Of a DNA stretch of 64,000 nt, positions 50,560-60,128 are shown piece by piece. The stretch spans positions 62,001 to 126,000 of the forward strand of contig LDXL01000001.1 in NCBI GenBank assembly GCA_001443365.1, given 5' to 3'. Made by a program: the position numbers and the translations under genes. Positions within the stretch are counted from its first letter, which is position 1; each line of letters starts with the position of its first letter. Source of the DNA: Thaumarchaeota archaeon CSP1-1 (GTDB lineage: Archaea > Thermoproteota > Nitrososphaeria > Nitrososphaerales > Nitrosopumilaceae). The notes below the pieces were generated by a model, which saw only the letters and a list, made by a program, of their open reading frames with translations, searched no databases and was not told the origin of the DNA.

Positions 50560-51207
50560 TTATCCTTGACTAAATGTTTGACTGAGACATTGTAGTAGAG
50601 CCTTTGATGTTGAATTCATAGTAGCAGTTGAACCCTTAGCAGTAGTCCAAGCATCCTTCAGACCTGCAAGTCTCAAAAGATTTCTAATCTTTCCTCCGGC
50701 AACTAATCCTAGTCCTCTAGGTGCAGGTAAAATTTCAATTGTTACGCTTCCACCCCTTCCACGAACTTTGAATGGGACAGAATGTAGTTTATCACATCTA
50801 CATTCCCAGCTTCCACATCCTAATTTTACGGGACTTACGTTAAGATATGCTGCGTTGGTTGCTTTTTCAATGGCAATTCTCATCTGTTTTGATTTCCCAC
50901 GACCTACACCTAACCAGCCATTTTCATTACCGGCAGCTACTAATGCCTTAAATCTAGTTGATTGACCATTTGGTGTCATTTTTTGAACAATGCCAACATC
51001 GATAACTTCTGTTTTCAGATCTGGTAAGAGTTTTTTCATTATACCTGCTTCCTGAATTCTATATCCATTTTCTAAAATTTCTTCCATGGCGGTAATTTCT
51101 CCAGAAGCAACTTTTTTTCCAAGGTTAGTTTTTGGAATCCAGACTTCTTCTTCTCTTGGTTTTCGTTCTCTTCTTGGGCGTTGTTGTCGTTGTCGTGTTT
51201 GACTCAT
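50560..51207 (-). CDS. rps5: Ribosomal protein uS5
   Basis: 215 aa. An Arg/Gln-rich N-terminus (residues 3-20) is unusual for its length; the double-stranded-RNA-like domain follows with VGIVQKMTPNGQSTRFKALVAAGNENGWLGVGRGKSKQMRIAIEKA near 75-120 and ILPAPRGLGLVAGGKIRNLLRLAGLKDAWT near 163-192. A small-subunit fidelity protein. Overlaps L18 by 4 nt. Confidence 0.95.
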   Translation of the reverse strand: MSQTRQRQQRPRRERKPREEEVWIPKTNLGKKVASGEITAMEEILENGYRIQEAGIMKKLLPDLKTEVIDVGIVQKMTPNGQSTRFKALVAAGNENGWLGVGRGKSKQMRIAIEKATNAAYLNVSPVKLGCGSWECRCDKLHSVPFKVRGRGGSVTIEILPAPRGLGLVAGGKIRNLLRLAGLKDAWTTAKGSTATMNSTSKALLQCLSQTFSQG

Positions 51208-51692
51208 ACAGATTTTACCTCACTATCAATAGTTGATTTTACTTTTTCAACATCATTTTTTACCTTCAAATGTTGACCTTTGATTCTCTCTTCTGAAGGA
51301 AAAGCTTCGGGAGATGCAGGTATTTTCAGGCCAGCGTCTAGTACACCCTTTAGTGCAGCGGCCATTCTTTGTGTATACTTGTCAGTACCACGGTATAGGA
51401 TAGCATCTTTGCTGCCTTTTACCAGTGCTTTTTTACCAGCAAAGTAACCTGTAAGATAAGCAGCTGGTATACTTTTTCGTGAGCCATTCCAGCCTTTTTT
51501 AATTAAAAATCGAGAATGTGCAGATGCAATTACTTTGTCGCCTAATAATTCAGGTTTGTGTAATTGGACTTGAATATTTTCATTTGAAATTTTAACAGTA
51601 ACAAAATCTCTTTTACTTTTAAGTAAAGCTGTCCTTCGTCGATAGTTAGTTTTCTCATCTCTCAATCTACGTAATATTTTTGAATAGACCAT
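51204..51692 (-). CDS. rpl18: Ribosomal protein uL18
   Basis: 162 aa. YRRRTALLKSKRDFVTVKISNENIQVQL near 17-44 and SIPAAYLTGYFAGKKALVKGSKDAILYRG near 75-103 match archaeal L18 (5S rRNA binding). It starts the ribosomal part of the super-operon 35 nt after argF. Confidence 0.95.
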   Translation of the reverse strand: MVYSKILRRLRDEKTNYRRRTALLKSKRDFVTVKISNENIQVQLHKPELLGDKVIASAHSRFLIKKGWNGSRKSIPAAYLTGYFAGKKALVKGSKDAILYRGTDKYTQRMAAALKGVLDAGLKIPASPEAFPSEERIKGQHLKVKNDVEKVKSTIDSEVKSV

Positions 51693-51727
51693 CTATACGC
51701 AGAAATTTGAAATTGCTCTTATAAACG

Positions 51728-52642
51728 TTAGATGCCTAATAGCGACACCAAAAGAGCTTTTTGAGTATGTAATCTATTTTCTGCTTGGTCCCACACCACA
51801 GATTGTGGACCGTCAATAACAGAACTTGTGACTTCGTGTCCTCTTTTAGCAGGAAGACAGTGCATAAAAATTGCATTTGTTTTAGCTTTTTTCATTAAAG
51901 ATGTATTTACCTGAAATTTTGGAAGAAACTTTTTTTCTCTTTTTGTATCTATGTTATGAATTGATGTAAATGTATCAGTCATCACAACGTCTGCATTTTT
52001 TATTGCAATTTCAGGATTGGTGATAGTTTCAATTTCAATATTCATTTTTGATTTTTTGATAACTTGCCTATCGGGTTCAAATCCTTTGGGAGTTGCAATA
52101 GATATGTTGATTCCTGATTTTGAACATCCGTAGATGAGAGAATTACAAACGTTGTTGCCATCTCCAATCCACGCAATTTTTAGTCCTTGTAATTTTTTCT
52201 TTTTTTCTTTAATGGTCATAAGATCTGCCAAAGTTTGGCATGGATGAAATGAATTAGATAGTCCGTTAATCACTGGTACAGTTGAATTTTTTGATAGAAT
52301 TTCAATCATTTTATGGTCATAAACTCGTGCCATAATGATGTCTGTATAACGTGATAATGTGCGTGCAGTATCTTCAATTGATTCTTCACGCGATAACTGA
52401 AGCTCATTTGAGGATAAATTCAAGGCATGACCGCCCAACTGGAACATGCCAGTTTCAAAACTTACTCGTGTCCTAGTTGAGGGTTTTTGAAAAATCATTG
52501 CTAATGTCTTATTTTTGAGAATAGGTTTTGTCTTGCCATTTTTTAGTTCTTTTTTTAATTTAATTCCAAAATCTATAATGTGTGAAAGTTCATTGTTATT
52601 TAGTTCCTCAAGAGTGAGCAAGTCTTTTGTTTTTAATTTCAT
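51728..52642 (-). CDS. argF: Ornithine carbamoyltransferase
   Basis: 304 aa. Carbamoyl-phosphate motif PSTRTRVSFETGMFQLGG near 53-70, FHPCQTLADLMTIKEK near 130-145 and the ornithine-binding HCLPAKRGHEV near 263-273 distinguish it from aspartate carbamoyltransferase. It makes citrulline for arginine. Its place between ftsY (4-nt overlap) and rpl18 is unusual for a biosynthesis gene. Confidence 0.94.
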   Translation of the reverse strand: MKLKTKDLLTLEELNNNELSHIIDFGIKLKKELKNGKTKPILKNKTLAMIFQKPSTRTRVSFETGMFQLGGHALNLSSNELQLSREESIEDTARTLSRYTDIIMARVYDHKMIEILSKNSTVPVINGLSNSFHPCQTLADLMTIKEKKKKLQGLKIAWIGDGNNVCNSLIYGCSKSGINISIATPKGFEPDRQVIKKSKMNIEIETITNPEIAIKNADVVMTDTFTSIHNIDTKREKKFLPKFQVNTSLMKKAKTNAIFMHCLPAKRGHEVTSSVIDGPQSVVWDQAENRLHTQKALLVSLLGI

Positions 52643-53949
52643 TTCTTAAACCTACCAAATAGCGAGTGTTTCTTTTTAGGTTTTTCTGAATCATCTTTCA
52701 TTTTTTGTGTATCTACCTCTTTAGAGTTATCATATGGTTTTGGTCTCCCATTTGAAATCCATTTCTTTATTTTAACAGATAGTTCTTGTGCTTGTTGGTC
52801 ATTTTCTGGTGGTGGAGCATCAAACAAGTCTGCATAAAGATTAATGTCTTTTGTGTCCAGTCCTTCAAAAGGATCAGAGTCCTTTGATGGTTTGATTTCA
52901 TCATATTCTTCGGTGATTTGTGACTCCCTTGAAGACTCTTCAATTGCTTGTGATTCAGGTATAGTTTCTTCTACTTGTTTTGAATCTATTTTAGATTCTG
53001 TTTCATGGACTTTCTCTTTAGTAATAGAAATCTCACTTTCGTCATGTTTACCAAACACAGTTTCAAGAAACAATTCTTTATCAAAAGTTTTAAGATCTTT
53101 GTATTCCTGTCCAACCCCTACATAAAGAACCGGTGTCGAAGTAACTTTAACAATAGATAGAGCCGCTCCACCACGTGCATCTGCATCACTTTTTGTTAAG
53201 ATGGCTGCATCAAATTTTGTGTGTTTATGGAATTCTTTAGCTTGATTAACAGTATCATTTCCTGCTAAAGAATCCCCAACAAAAATTTTAAAATCGGGCT
53301 TTACAACATTTATAATTTTAGCAATTTGGTCCATTAAATTTTTGCTTGTCTGCATTCTTCCAGCAGTATCAACTAGAACACAATCTATCTTGTGTGATTT
53401 TGCATATAGTACTGCATCTCTTGCAACAGCAGCAGGGTCTGAACCATAGGTTTGTGCAACTATCTTTAGATTTAGTCTGCTTGTATGTTCTTTTAATTGT
53501 TCAATAGCACCTGCCCTAAATGTATCAGCTGCTGCAACTACTACTGAGAATTTTGATTTCTGTAATAGATAAGCAAGTTTTGCTAGTGTAGTTGTTTTTC
53601 CTGTCCCGTTAATGCCCACAAATAAAATAATGTAGGGTTGACCTGAAGCTCTTTTTGAAGTAATTTTTGAAAAAATATCAATTTTTCCAGCAGAATCAAA
53701 CAAGCTAGAAATAGTTTGAATAAGACTGTCTTTTACAAATTTTTCTATTTCTTTTTTATTTATCTTTGTTCCAATCAGTTTTTTCGTTAGATCAAATTTT
53801 ATTGAATCTATAACTTCTGTGGCTACGTCGGATTCCAATAGTGAAATTTCTAACTGGAATAATACATCTTCAATATCTTTTTCCTTAAGTTCCCTTTCAC
53901 CTAAACTTTTAGCTGCGCTTGAAAAAGCATCACGTAAATTTTCAAACAT
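52639..53949 (-). CDS. ftsY: SRP receptor FtsY with acidic C-terminal extension
   Basis: 436 aa. The NG GTPase comes first: GINGTGKTTTLAKLAYLLQ near 109-127, VLVDTAGRMQTSKNLMDQI near 190-208 and TKSDADARGGAALSI near 252-266, ending near 295. An acidic tail of about 140 residues follows (from HDESEIS on), ending KKKHSLFGRFKK. Usual FtsY has its acidic domain in front; here it is behind. The basic end could tether it to lipid or SecYE. Overlaps argF by 4 nt. Confidence 0.95.
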   Translation of the reverse strand: MFENLRDAFSSAAKSLGERELKEKDIEDVLFQLEISLLESDVATEVIDSIKFDLTKKLIGTKINKKEIEKFVKDSLIQTISSLFDSAGKIDIFSKITSKRASGQPYIILFVGINGTGKTTTLAKLAYLLQKSKFSVVVAAADTFRAGAIEQLKEHTSRLNLKIVAQTYGSDPAAVARDAVLYAKSHKIDCVLVDTAGRMQTSKNLMDQIAKIINVVKPDFKIFVGDSLAGNDTVNQAKEFHKHTKFDAAILTKSDADARGGAALSIVKVTSTPVLYVGVGQEYKDLKTFDKELFLETVFGKHDESEISITKEKVHETESKIDSKQVEETIPESQAIEESSRESQITEEYDEIKPSKDSDPFEGLDTKDINLYADLFDAPPPENDQQAQELSVKIKKWISNGRPKPYDNSKEVDTQKMKDDSEKPKKKHSLFGRFKK

Positions 53950-53960
53950 CTTGTTTACCT

Positions 53961-54383
53961 TTACTGATTTTTACTTCGTGATGCTTGAATAAGACGATTC
54001 ATTTCTTGTTTTCCTTGTTCTAAATTCGCCATCACATGTTGTTTTTGTGTACTAGTATCTCTTAATGCTACTTCCATTTCTTTAATTCTCGCTTCGATAA
54101 AATTAATTGTAGAATTCTTATCTTTTTCTATAGCTACTCCAGCACCCAAATTTAATATGAATTTATCATCTGATGAAATGTTTGCTTTTACAAATGAGCC
54201 CATGCCAATTGGAACAAGTGTAGATGATTCTGGTTTTTCACTAATAGATTTTATTGATTCGATAGCAGAGGAAGCTTCTCCGATAATTCTAATTAGAGAT
54301 TCTTCTTTTTGTGTTAATTCACCAAAATAATTTTCTAGCATTTGCATTTGATACATCAATTGTTGAGCTTGCTCTTCACTCAT
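53961..54383 (-). CDS. pfdA: Prefoldin alpha subunit
   Basis: 140 aa. An N-terminal coil (AQQLMYQMQMLENYFGELTQKEESL) and a beta linker with VPIGMGSFVKANISSDDKFILNLGAGVAIEKD near 56-87 are followed by the second coil. This is the alpha partner of the beta subunit at 21680. It leads the leftward super-operon 11 nt before ftsY. Confidence 0.93.
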   Translation of the reverse strand: MSEEQAQQLMYQMQMLENYFGELTQKEESLIRIIGEASSAIESIKSISEKPESSTLVPIGMGSFVKANISSDDKFILNLGAGVAIEKDKNSTINFIEARIKEMEVALRDTSTQKQHVMANLEQGKQEMNRLIQASRSKNQ

Positions 54384-54482
54384 TTACAACAAAATCTTTC
54401 CAGATGGCTATAAATGCATTCATATAAAAAATTAATTTAAAATTAAATTCAATAATAAAAAATAAAATAAAAAATTAGATGA

Positions 54483-55103
54483 TTATTTTGCTTTAGAAAG
54501 TCTGTTATCTACTTCGTCCCAATTGACGACATTCCACCATGCAGAAATATAGTCAGGTCGTTTGTTTTGGTATTTTAGATAGTATGCATGTTCCCACACA
54601 TCCAATCCCAACAGTGGTACAAGTTTCTCAGTAAGTGGGCTCGTTTGGTTTGGCATCGCTTTGTATTCGACTTTTTTTGATTTTTTATTATAGACAAGCC
54701 ACCCCCAACCGCTTCCTTGAATTGTTGCAGTATTTTTTGAGAATTGTTCTTTAAAGTCGGAGAAATTTCCAAACGATTTGTTAATGGCGTCAGCGATTGC
54801 ACCGCCAGGGGTTCCACCACCATTTGGTTTCATGTTGTTCCAAAACAGCTTATGGTTATCGTATCCTCCTCCATGGAAGTTTATTGCACCTCTTACATTT
54901 TCAGGAACTTTCTTTAGATTACCCAGAATTTCCAAAAGATCCTTATTTTGTAGATCTGGTTTAAGTTTTTCCAAGGCGTCATTTAGTCCGTTGGTATAAG
55001 CTTGGTGATGTTTTGAGTGATGGATTTCCATAGTTTTTGCATCAATGTGTGGTTCTAAAGCATCGTATGCATATGGCAATTTTGGTAGTTCGTATTTTGT
55101 CAT
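54483..55103 (-). CDS. sod: Fe/Mn superoxide dismutase
   Basis: 206 aa. [17 protein letters not shown] (from His28) and [16 protein letters not shown] near 77-92, with [28 protein letters not shown] near 165-192, supply three His and one Asp metal ligands. It removes superoxide in the cytoplasm. Iron versus manganese cannot be told by eye. Single gene. Confidence 0.95.
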   Translation of the reverse strand: MTKYELPKLPYAYDALEPHIDAKTMEIHHSKHHQAYTNGLNDALEKLKPDLQNKDLLEILGNLKKVPENVRGAINFHGGGYDNHKLFWNNMKPNGGGTPGGAIADAINKSFGNFSDFKEQFSKNTATIQGSGWGWLVYNKKSKKVEYKAMPNQTSPLTEKLVPLLGLDVWEHAYYLKYQNKRPDYISAWWNVVNWDEVDNRLSKAK

Positions 55104-55182
55104 AGTTAGTCATCAATCTACATCAAGATAATTTATTGGTTTAGTAAGGAATGTATTTTTTAGACATCAATATAGGTAAAAA

Positions 55183-57222
55183 ATGATGAGATATTCAAAC
55201 AAAATTTTTTTCTTTTCAGTAATTCTAATATTTGCAATAATCAGTTTTCAGTTTTTTAAAGAGGATAACAATTTTGAAATTTTCTTAGATAAGAGCGTGC
55301 CCTACATAGGTACAACGCATCCAATGGAATTAGGCTTTGATGGGACAGGAATTAAAATTGCTGTAATAGATACAGGGGTTGATTATAATCATCCTGATCT
55401 TTTTGGATTTGGCAAAGATGGTAAGGTTATAGGAGGTTATGATTTTGTAGACAATGACAACTCGCCAATTGATACAAATGGTCATGGAACAGAGGTTGCA
55501 GGAATTATTGCAGCTGATGGACAATTACAAGGGGTTGCACCAAAATCAAAAATTTTAGCTTATAGGGTTTCAGAGAATGGTGAATCTGTTTCATCAGATT
55601 TGATAATTAAAGCTATAGAACAGGCAATTTTGGATGAAGCAGATGTCATTAACATTAGTTTAGGAGTGAATTTAACTAACAAAAAAATCGATAATACTGT
55701 AAACAAAGCAGTAGAACAAGGAATCATTGTAGTAGCAGCTGCAGGAAATAATGGACCTGATTTAGGAACAATTGGAAGTCCTGGAATAAATCCAAATACG
55801 ATTACTGTTGGCGCTACTTACAACAATATCACTGCAAGTTTAGTCTCAACTTTGGAAGTTGAGAGTAAAAAGTATCAAGTATTACCAATGGTGGGAACAA
55901 GTCCATTAGACAAACCTATCACAGCAGAAATTCATTTTGGTCAATATGGTAGAGAAAGGGATCTTGTAGACTTGGAGATAAAAGATTCTATTTTGCTTGT
56001 TGAACGCGGAAGTGATCTAGAAGGCGAGATTGTGTATTTTTCTGACAAAGAGAATAATGCTGCAAAGTTTGGAGCAAAAGCCATAATCGTTTACAATAAT
56101 GAACATGGATTATTTTTTGGCGAGCTAACCCATGAGTTAGCAGGTCCTGATTATCAACCAACTATTCCTGCTTTATCAATGTCAGGAGAAGAAGGTATGA
56201 TATTAAAAAAACTTATTCAAAACAAAACATCTGGAACTTTAAATGTATTTTACCATCCAGATTTTGTTGCACACTTTAGCTCAAGAGGGCCAGTTTCACC
56301 ATTCTACATTAAACCTGATCTTGTTGCACCAGGTGCTTTTGTTAATACCACACTTATTGACGGAAAATACAATTTTACTAGTGGGACAAGTTTTGCAGCA
56401 CCCCATGTATCAGGTGCTGCAGCACTCTTGTTACAAAAAAGAAATGATTTGCAACCAATTGAAATAAAATCCCTTTTGGTAACTACTACTAATTCTGTTT
56501 TAGATGCATATGGAAACCAATTTCCAGTTGAAATAGCTGGTTCAGGACGTCTTAATTTGACCCAAGCTTTTGATGCAAATCTGATTATCAAGCCAACCAA
56601 TTTGATATTTAATGTATCACCTGAAAAGAATGTTCAAAGTCAATTCTTACAAATAAAAAGTATTGATGGAAATAATGAAAATATCAAAGTTAGTTTTATT
56701 GGAAATGACTATGTAGATTTTGATTACAAGTTGGAAAATGATCGTCTAAATATCACAGCCTCAATAAATAAAGAATTTTTTGGGGAAGTGCAAGACAAAG
56801 TTTTCATTGAACAGAATGGAGTAATCTATAACATTCCAATTGTATCTCATCTGACTAATGCAACTATAGATGTAGTTGAACAAAATGGAGAAATGAATTT
56901 TAAAATTTCATCACCTGAGGAGTGGTCTTATGCAAAAATTTCAGTTATTGACAAAGATAACTCAGTAATAGATACCACTTCTGCTACACCAACTAAAGAT
57001 GCAACAATAACTGTCTATAATCCTGGAGTATATTGGATCGAATCAAAGATTATGATTGATGGAAAAACATTTGATGCAAATGATATAGTTGAAGTAAAAT
57101 CAGCTACAGAAACAAAAGGGTTAGATCTTTTTCATCTAATAAAAATCCCCTATAAACCAATTTTAATCATATTTTCAGTTGTAGTCATTATAGCTTTGGT
57201 AGGATTGAAAATTAGAAGATAA
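55183..57222 (+). CDS. Surface subtilisin-like protease
   Basis: 679 aa. N-terminal signal (5-22, KIFFFSVILIFAIISFQFF). The S8 triad is Asp near 62 (VIDTGVDYNHPD), His near 101 (NGHGTEVAG) and Ser near 403 (SGTSFAAPHVSGAA). A PA domain is inserted at about 260-350. A beta region follows and a C-terminal helix (656-676) anchors it to the membrane. No pro-domain of normal size is visible between the signal and the catalytic domain. Confidence 0.93.
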   Translation: MMRYSNKIFFFSVILIFAIISFQFFKEDNNFEIFLDKSVPYIGTTHPMELGFDGTGIKIAVIDTGVDYNHPDLFGFGKDGKVIGGYDFVDNDNSPIDTNGHGTEVAGIIAADGQLQGVAPKSKILAYRVSENGESVSSDLIIKAIEQAILDEADVINISLGVNLTNKKIDNTVNKAVEQGIIVVAAAGNNGPDLGTIGSPGINPNTITVGATYNNITASLVSTLEVESKKYQVLPMVGTSPLDKPITAEIHFGQYGRERDLVDLEIKDSILLVERGSDLEGEIVYFSDKENNAAKFGAKAIIVYNNEHGLFFGELTHELAGPDYQPTIPALSMSGEEGMILKKLIQNKTSGTLNVFYHPDFVAHFSSRGPVSPFYIKPDLVAPGAFVNTTLIDGKYNFTSGTSFAAPHVSGAAALLLQKRNDLQPIEIKSLLVTTTNSVLDAYGNQFPVEIAGSGRLNLTQAFDANLIIKPTNLIFNVSPEKNVQSQFLQIKSIDGNNENIKVSFIGNDYVDFDYKLENDRLNITASINKEFFGEVQDKVFIEQNGVIYNIPIVSHLTNATIDVVEQNGEMNFKISSPEEWSYAKISVIDKDNSVIDTTSATPTKDATITVYNPGVYWIESKIMIDGKTFDANDIVEVKSATETKGLDLFHLIKIPYKPILIIFSVVVIIALVGLKIRR

Positions 57223-57228
57223 TTTTAT

Positions 57229-58836
57229 TTAAGGAAGTTTTGGTCCTGCGTTACGGATTTCCTGAGGAACGTTTTTGAATTTGTTAAAGTTTTCAACAAA
57301 CATTTGGGCAAGTTTCTTTGCTGACAAATCATAAGAGTCCTTGTCAATCCAAGTATTTTTTGGATCTAATATTTCAGAAGGAACATTTGGACATTCTGTT
57401 GGAATGTCTAAATTGAATAGATCGTCATGCCTGTACTTGACAATATCAAGTGCGCCAGTTAGTGCTGCTGTGACCATCGCCCTGCTATATTGTATTTTAA
57501 TTCTATTTCCAGAGCCATAAGCTCCTCCTGACCATCCAGTATTAATTAGATAGACTATTGTGTTATGTTTTTTTATTTTTTCACCAAGCATTTTTGCATA
57601 AACAGAAGCTGGTCGTGGCATAAAGGGAGCAGCAAAGCACTCTGAGAAAACGGCTTTTGGTTCTTTGATTCCTCTTTCTGTTCCTGCAAGTTTACTTGTG
57701 TATCCAGACATGAAATGAAACATTGCTCCTTCTTTTGTCAATTTGGATACTGGTGGCAATACACCCAATGCATCTGCAGTTAAAAAAATTACCACTTTAG
57801 GATGTCCACCAATACTTGGGATAATAGAACCTGGAATGTAATCTAGTGGATAAGCTGCTCTAGTATTTTCAGTAAGGCTACTGTCATTAAAATCAGGTTT
57901 CAAAGTTTGTTTATCAATGACCACATTTTCCAGAACTGCTCCTGATTTTATGGCATTCCATATTTGTGGTTCGGATTCCTGATTGAGATTGATACATTTT
58001 GCGTAGCATCCTCCTTCAAAATTGAAAGCTCCTTTATCTGACCAGCCATGCTCATCGTCACCAATTAGCATCCTAATTGAATCAGCGGAAAGACTCGTCT
58101 TGCCTGTACCTGATAAGCCAAAGAATAATGCAGTATCGCCATCCTTTCCAATATTTGCTGAGCAGTGCATTGGAAAGACTCCACGTGAGGGAAGTATGTA
58201 ATTCATAACAGAAAACATTGATTTTTTCATCTCACCGGCATAGCTAGTACCCCCAATCAGTACTAGTTTTTTGGATAAATTAATTAGAATAAACACATTT
58301 GAACTTGTACCGTCTACTTCTGGAATTGTTTCAAAGTCATTGATGCACATCAACGTGAATTCTGGTTCGTGGGATTCTAATTCTGCAGCTGATGGTCTTA
58401 CAAATAACTGCCTTGCAAAAAGATTTTGCCATGCATGATCATTTATCACTCGTATAGCTAATCTGTTTTCTAGATCAGCTCCTACAAACCCATCAAAAAT
58501 AAAAAGATCCTTTCCATCTACAAAATTTTTCATTTTTTCAAAAATTTTATCAAATTTACCAGGAGGGAACTGATGATTTACTTTTCCCCAATCTACATTT
58601 TCATGTGTTTCGTCATCAAATACTATGTATCTATCGTCTGGAGATCTTCCAGTATATTTCCCTGTCTTGACAGATAGAGATCCAGTAGCTGTAAGAATTC
58701 CCTCATTTTTCTGGACAGCAATTTCAACTAATTTTGCCACAGGAAGATTTCTATGTACAGTAGATGGTGTAATGCCAAAGTCCTCTAGCTGTGTTGTGAA
58801 TTTACTTGTGATGGTAGATTTTGGGTTTTCAGTCAT
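57229..58836 (-). CDS. pckA: Phosphoenolpyruvate carboxykinase (ATP)
   Basis: 535 aa. The kinase-1a P-loop GLSGTGKTSLSAD near 239-251, upstream KTGKYTGRSPDDRYIVFDD near 57-75, and RIKIQYSRAMVTAALTGAL near 444-462 are present. It converts oxaloacetate to PEP with ATP for gluconeogenesis. The ATP-type (bacterial/plant) enzyme is used rather than the GTP type. An 8-nt-arm inverted repeat lies about 48 nt upstream. Confidence 0.95.
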   Translation of the reverse strand: MTENPKSTITSKFTTQLEDFGITPSTVHRNLPVAKLVEIAVQKNEGILTATGSLSVKTGKYTGRSPDDRYIVFDDETHENVDWGKVNHQFPPGKFDKIFEKMKNFVDGKDLFIFDGFVGADLENRLAIRVINDHAWQNLFARQLFVRPSAAELESHEPEFTLMCINDFETIPEVDGTSSNVFILINLSKKLVLIGGTSYAGEMKKSMFSVMNYILPSRGVFPMHCSANIGKDGDTALFFGLSGTGKTSLSADSIRMLIGDDEHGWSDKGAFNFEGGCYAKCINLNQESEPQIWNAIKSGAVLENVVIDKQTLKPDFNDSSLTENTRAAYPLDYIPGSIIPSIGGHPKVVIFLTADALGVLPPVSKLTKEGAMFHFMSGYTSKLAGTERGIKEPKAVFSECFAAPFMPRPASVYAKMLGEKIKKHNTIVYLINTGWSGGAYGSGNRIKIQYSRAMVTAALTGALDIVKYRHDDLFNLDIPTECPNVPSEILDPKNTWIDKDSYDLSAKKLAQMFVENFNKFKNVPQEIRNAGPKLP

Positions 58837-58883
58837 ATTGGCTCTCTAATATTGCTGTGCAGTAAACAAATACTAAATAAATC

Positions 58884-58914
58884 ATAAGGAATTGCTTTGA
58901 TTAAATTTCCTTAT
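58884..58914. promoter_or_regulatory. Inverted repeat between pckA and rpl32e
   Basis: ATAAGGAA (58884-58891) and TTCCTTAT (58907-58914) pair perfectly with a 15-nt spacer in the divergent promoter gap. It may be an operator for pckA or for the ribosomal genes. Confidence 0.35.
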
Positions 58915-58985
58915 AATCCCTCTCAAAGTTGGTTTGGGGTTTCCGTGCAGGAACCTATTTATTTAAAAATTCGGGATTCAACTTG

Positions 58986-59393
58986 ATGCCCATAAATAAG
59001 GATAAACTGGAACTACGAGAAAAAAGTGCAAACAACAGACCTGAGTTTGCTAGACCAGAAAGTTGGCGATACAAGAGATTAGAATCGAATTGGAGAAAAC
59101 CAAAAGGCATTGATAGCCATCAACGAAAACAGAAAAGTCGTCGTGGAAGACCAGGAATTGTAAAAGTAGGTTATGGAGGTCCTAAAATTGCACGCGGTCT
59201 TCACCCATCTGGGTATACAGATAATTTAGTTTTCAATCTAAATGATATAGAAAAATTTAATCCTAAAACTGATGGTTTGAGAATAGGCCACAGTGTAGGT
59301 ACAAAAAAGAGAAAAGAAATCATTGTAAAAGCTATAGAAAAAAAATTCAAAGTATTCAACGCGAGAGTGTCTGCAAGTGGTAGTAAATCTTAG
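58986..59393 (+). CDS. rpl32e: Ribosomal protein eL32
   Basis: 135 aa from ATG 58986. The frame is open 57 nt further up, but TTTAAAAA (58962-58969) lies there as the TATA box for a leaderless start. SWRYKRLESNWRKPKGIDSHQRKQKSRRGRPGIVKVGYGGPKIARGLHPSGY is the eL32 signature, and the C-terminus has RIGHSVGTKKRKEI. It overlaps eL19 by 17 nt. Confidence 0.95.
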   Translation: MPINKDKLELREKSANNRPEFARPESWRYKRLESNWRKPKGIDSHQRKQKSRRGRPGIVKVGYGGPKIARGLHPSGYTDNLVFNLNDIEKFNPKTDGLRIGHSVGTKKRKEIIVKAIEKKFKVFNARVSASGSKS

Positions 59394-59832
59394 AGCAAAA
59401 AAAAGGCTAGTTTCCCGAATTATGGGAGTAGGGATTCATAGAGTTAGATTTGATTCTGATCGTCTTGACGATATTGCTGATGCGATTACAAGAGACAATA
59501 TCCGAAGTCTAATCACAGCAAATACTATCAAAATTAAACCAATTGTTGGAACATCTAGAGGAAGAGCACAGTTTAAGAAAAGTCAGAAAAGAAAAAGAGG
59601 TCCAAAACCAGGTTCAAAGAGAGGAACAAGAGGGGCGCGTATGGCAAGAAAAGAAATTCACATTATCAAAGTTCGTGCATTACGTTATCGATTAAAGGTT
59701 GCAAAGGAGAGAAAAGATATTACAAATAATGAGTTTTGGACTCTCTACAAAATGGTAGGAGGAAATACTGTAAGAAATAGTGCACACCTTAGAAGTTTAA
59801 TGGAAGAAATTAAATCTAAACGTAAATCTTAG
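59377..59832 (+). CDS. rpl19e: Ribosomal protein eL19
   Basis: 151 aa from GTG 59377. LRAKKRLVSRIMGVGIHRVRFDSDRLDDIADAITRDNIRSLI near 5-46 and RGRAQFKKSQKRKRGPKPGSKRGTRGARMARK near 62-93 are family marks. It bridges the two ribosomal subunits. Coupled to eL32 by overlap; convergent with the next gene by 4 nt. Confidence 0.94.
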   Translation: MVVNLRAKKRLVSRIMGVGIHRVRFDSDRLDDIADAITRDNIRSLITANTIKIKPIVGTSRGRAQFKKSQKRKRGPKPGSKRGTRGARMARKEIHIIKVRALRYRLKVAKERKDITNNEFWTLYKMVGGNTVRNSAHLRSLMEEIKSKRKS

Positions 59833-60128
59833 AATTTATAGAATTTTTTATTCCATTCTAAAATTTTTCCGTCTTGAATTTTTATTCCTTCTTTTTTTAA
59901 CATATTAGTTTTAACTTTTACCCCATATGCATAACCACCGATTTTTCCATCTGATTTTACAACGCGATGACATGGAATTATTACGGGAAATGGATTTTTT
60001 TTCATGATTTGCCCGATGGCTCTTTGACCATTTTTTAAGCCGACTGCTTTTGCTAATTCTGAATATGTTGTAACGTTACCCTCAGGGACTTTGGTGAGTT
60101 TTTTGTATACTAATTCAGAAAGATTCAT
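59829..60128 (-). CDS. Methylated-DNA-protein methyltransferase C-terminal domain
   Basis: 99 aa. TTYSELAKAVGLKNGQRAIGQIMKKNPFPVIIPCHRVVKSDGKIGGYAYGV contains the PCHRV active site with Cys53. Only the C-terminal MGMT/ATL domain is present, with no N-terminal domain. The Cys argues for true repair of O6-alkylguanine rather than an alkyltransferase-like protein (which has Trp). Overlaps the upstream deacylase gene by 4 nt. Confidence 0.9.
   Translation of the reverse strand: MNLSELVYKKLTKVPEGNVTTYSELAKAVGLKNGQRAIGQIMKKNPFPVIIPCHRVVKSDGKIGGYAYGVKVKTNMLKKEGIKIQDGKILEWNKKFYKF

Noticed and set aside
59829-60128. Alkyltransferase-like (ATL) protein
   Set aside because: The active-site Cys in PCHR is present; ATL proteins have Trp or Ala there.
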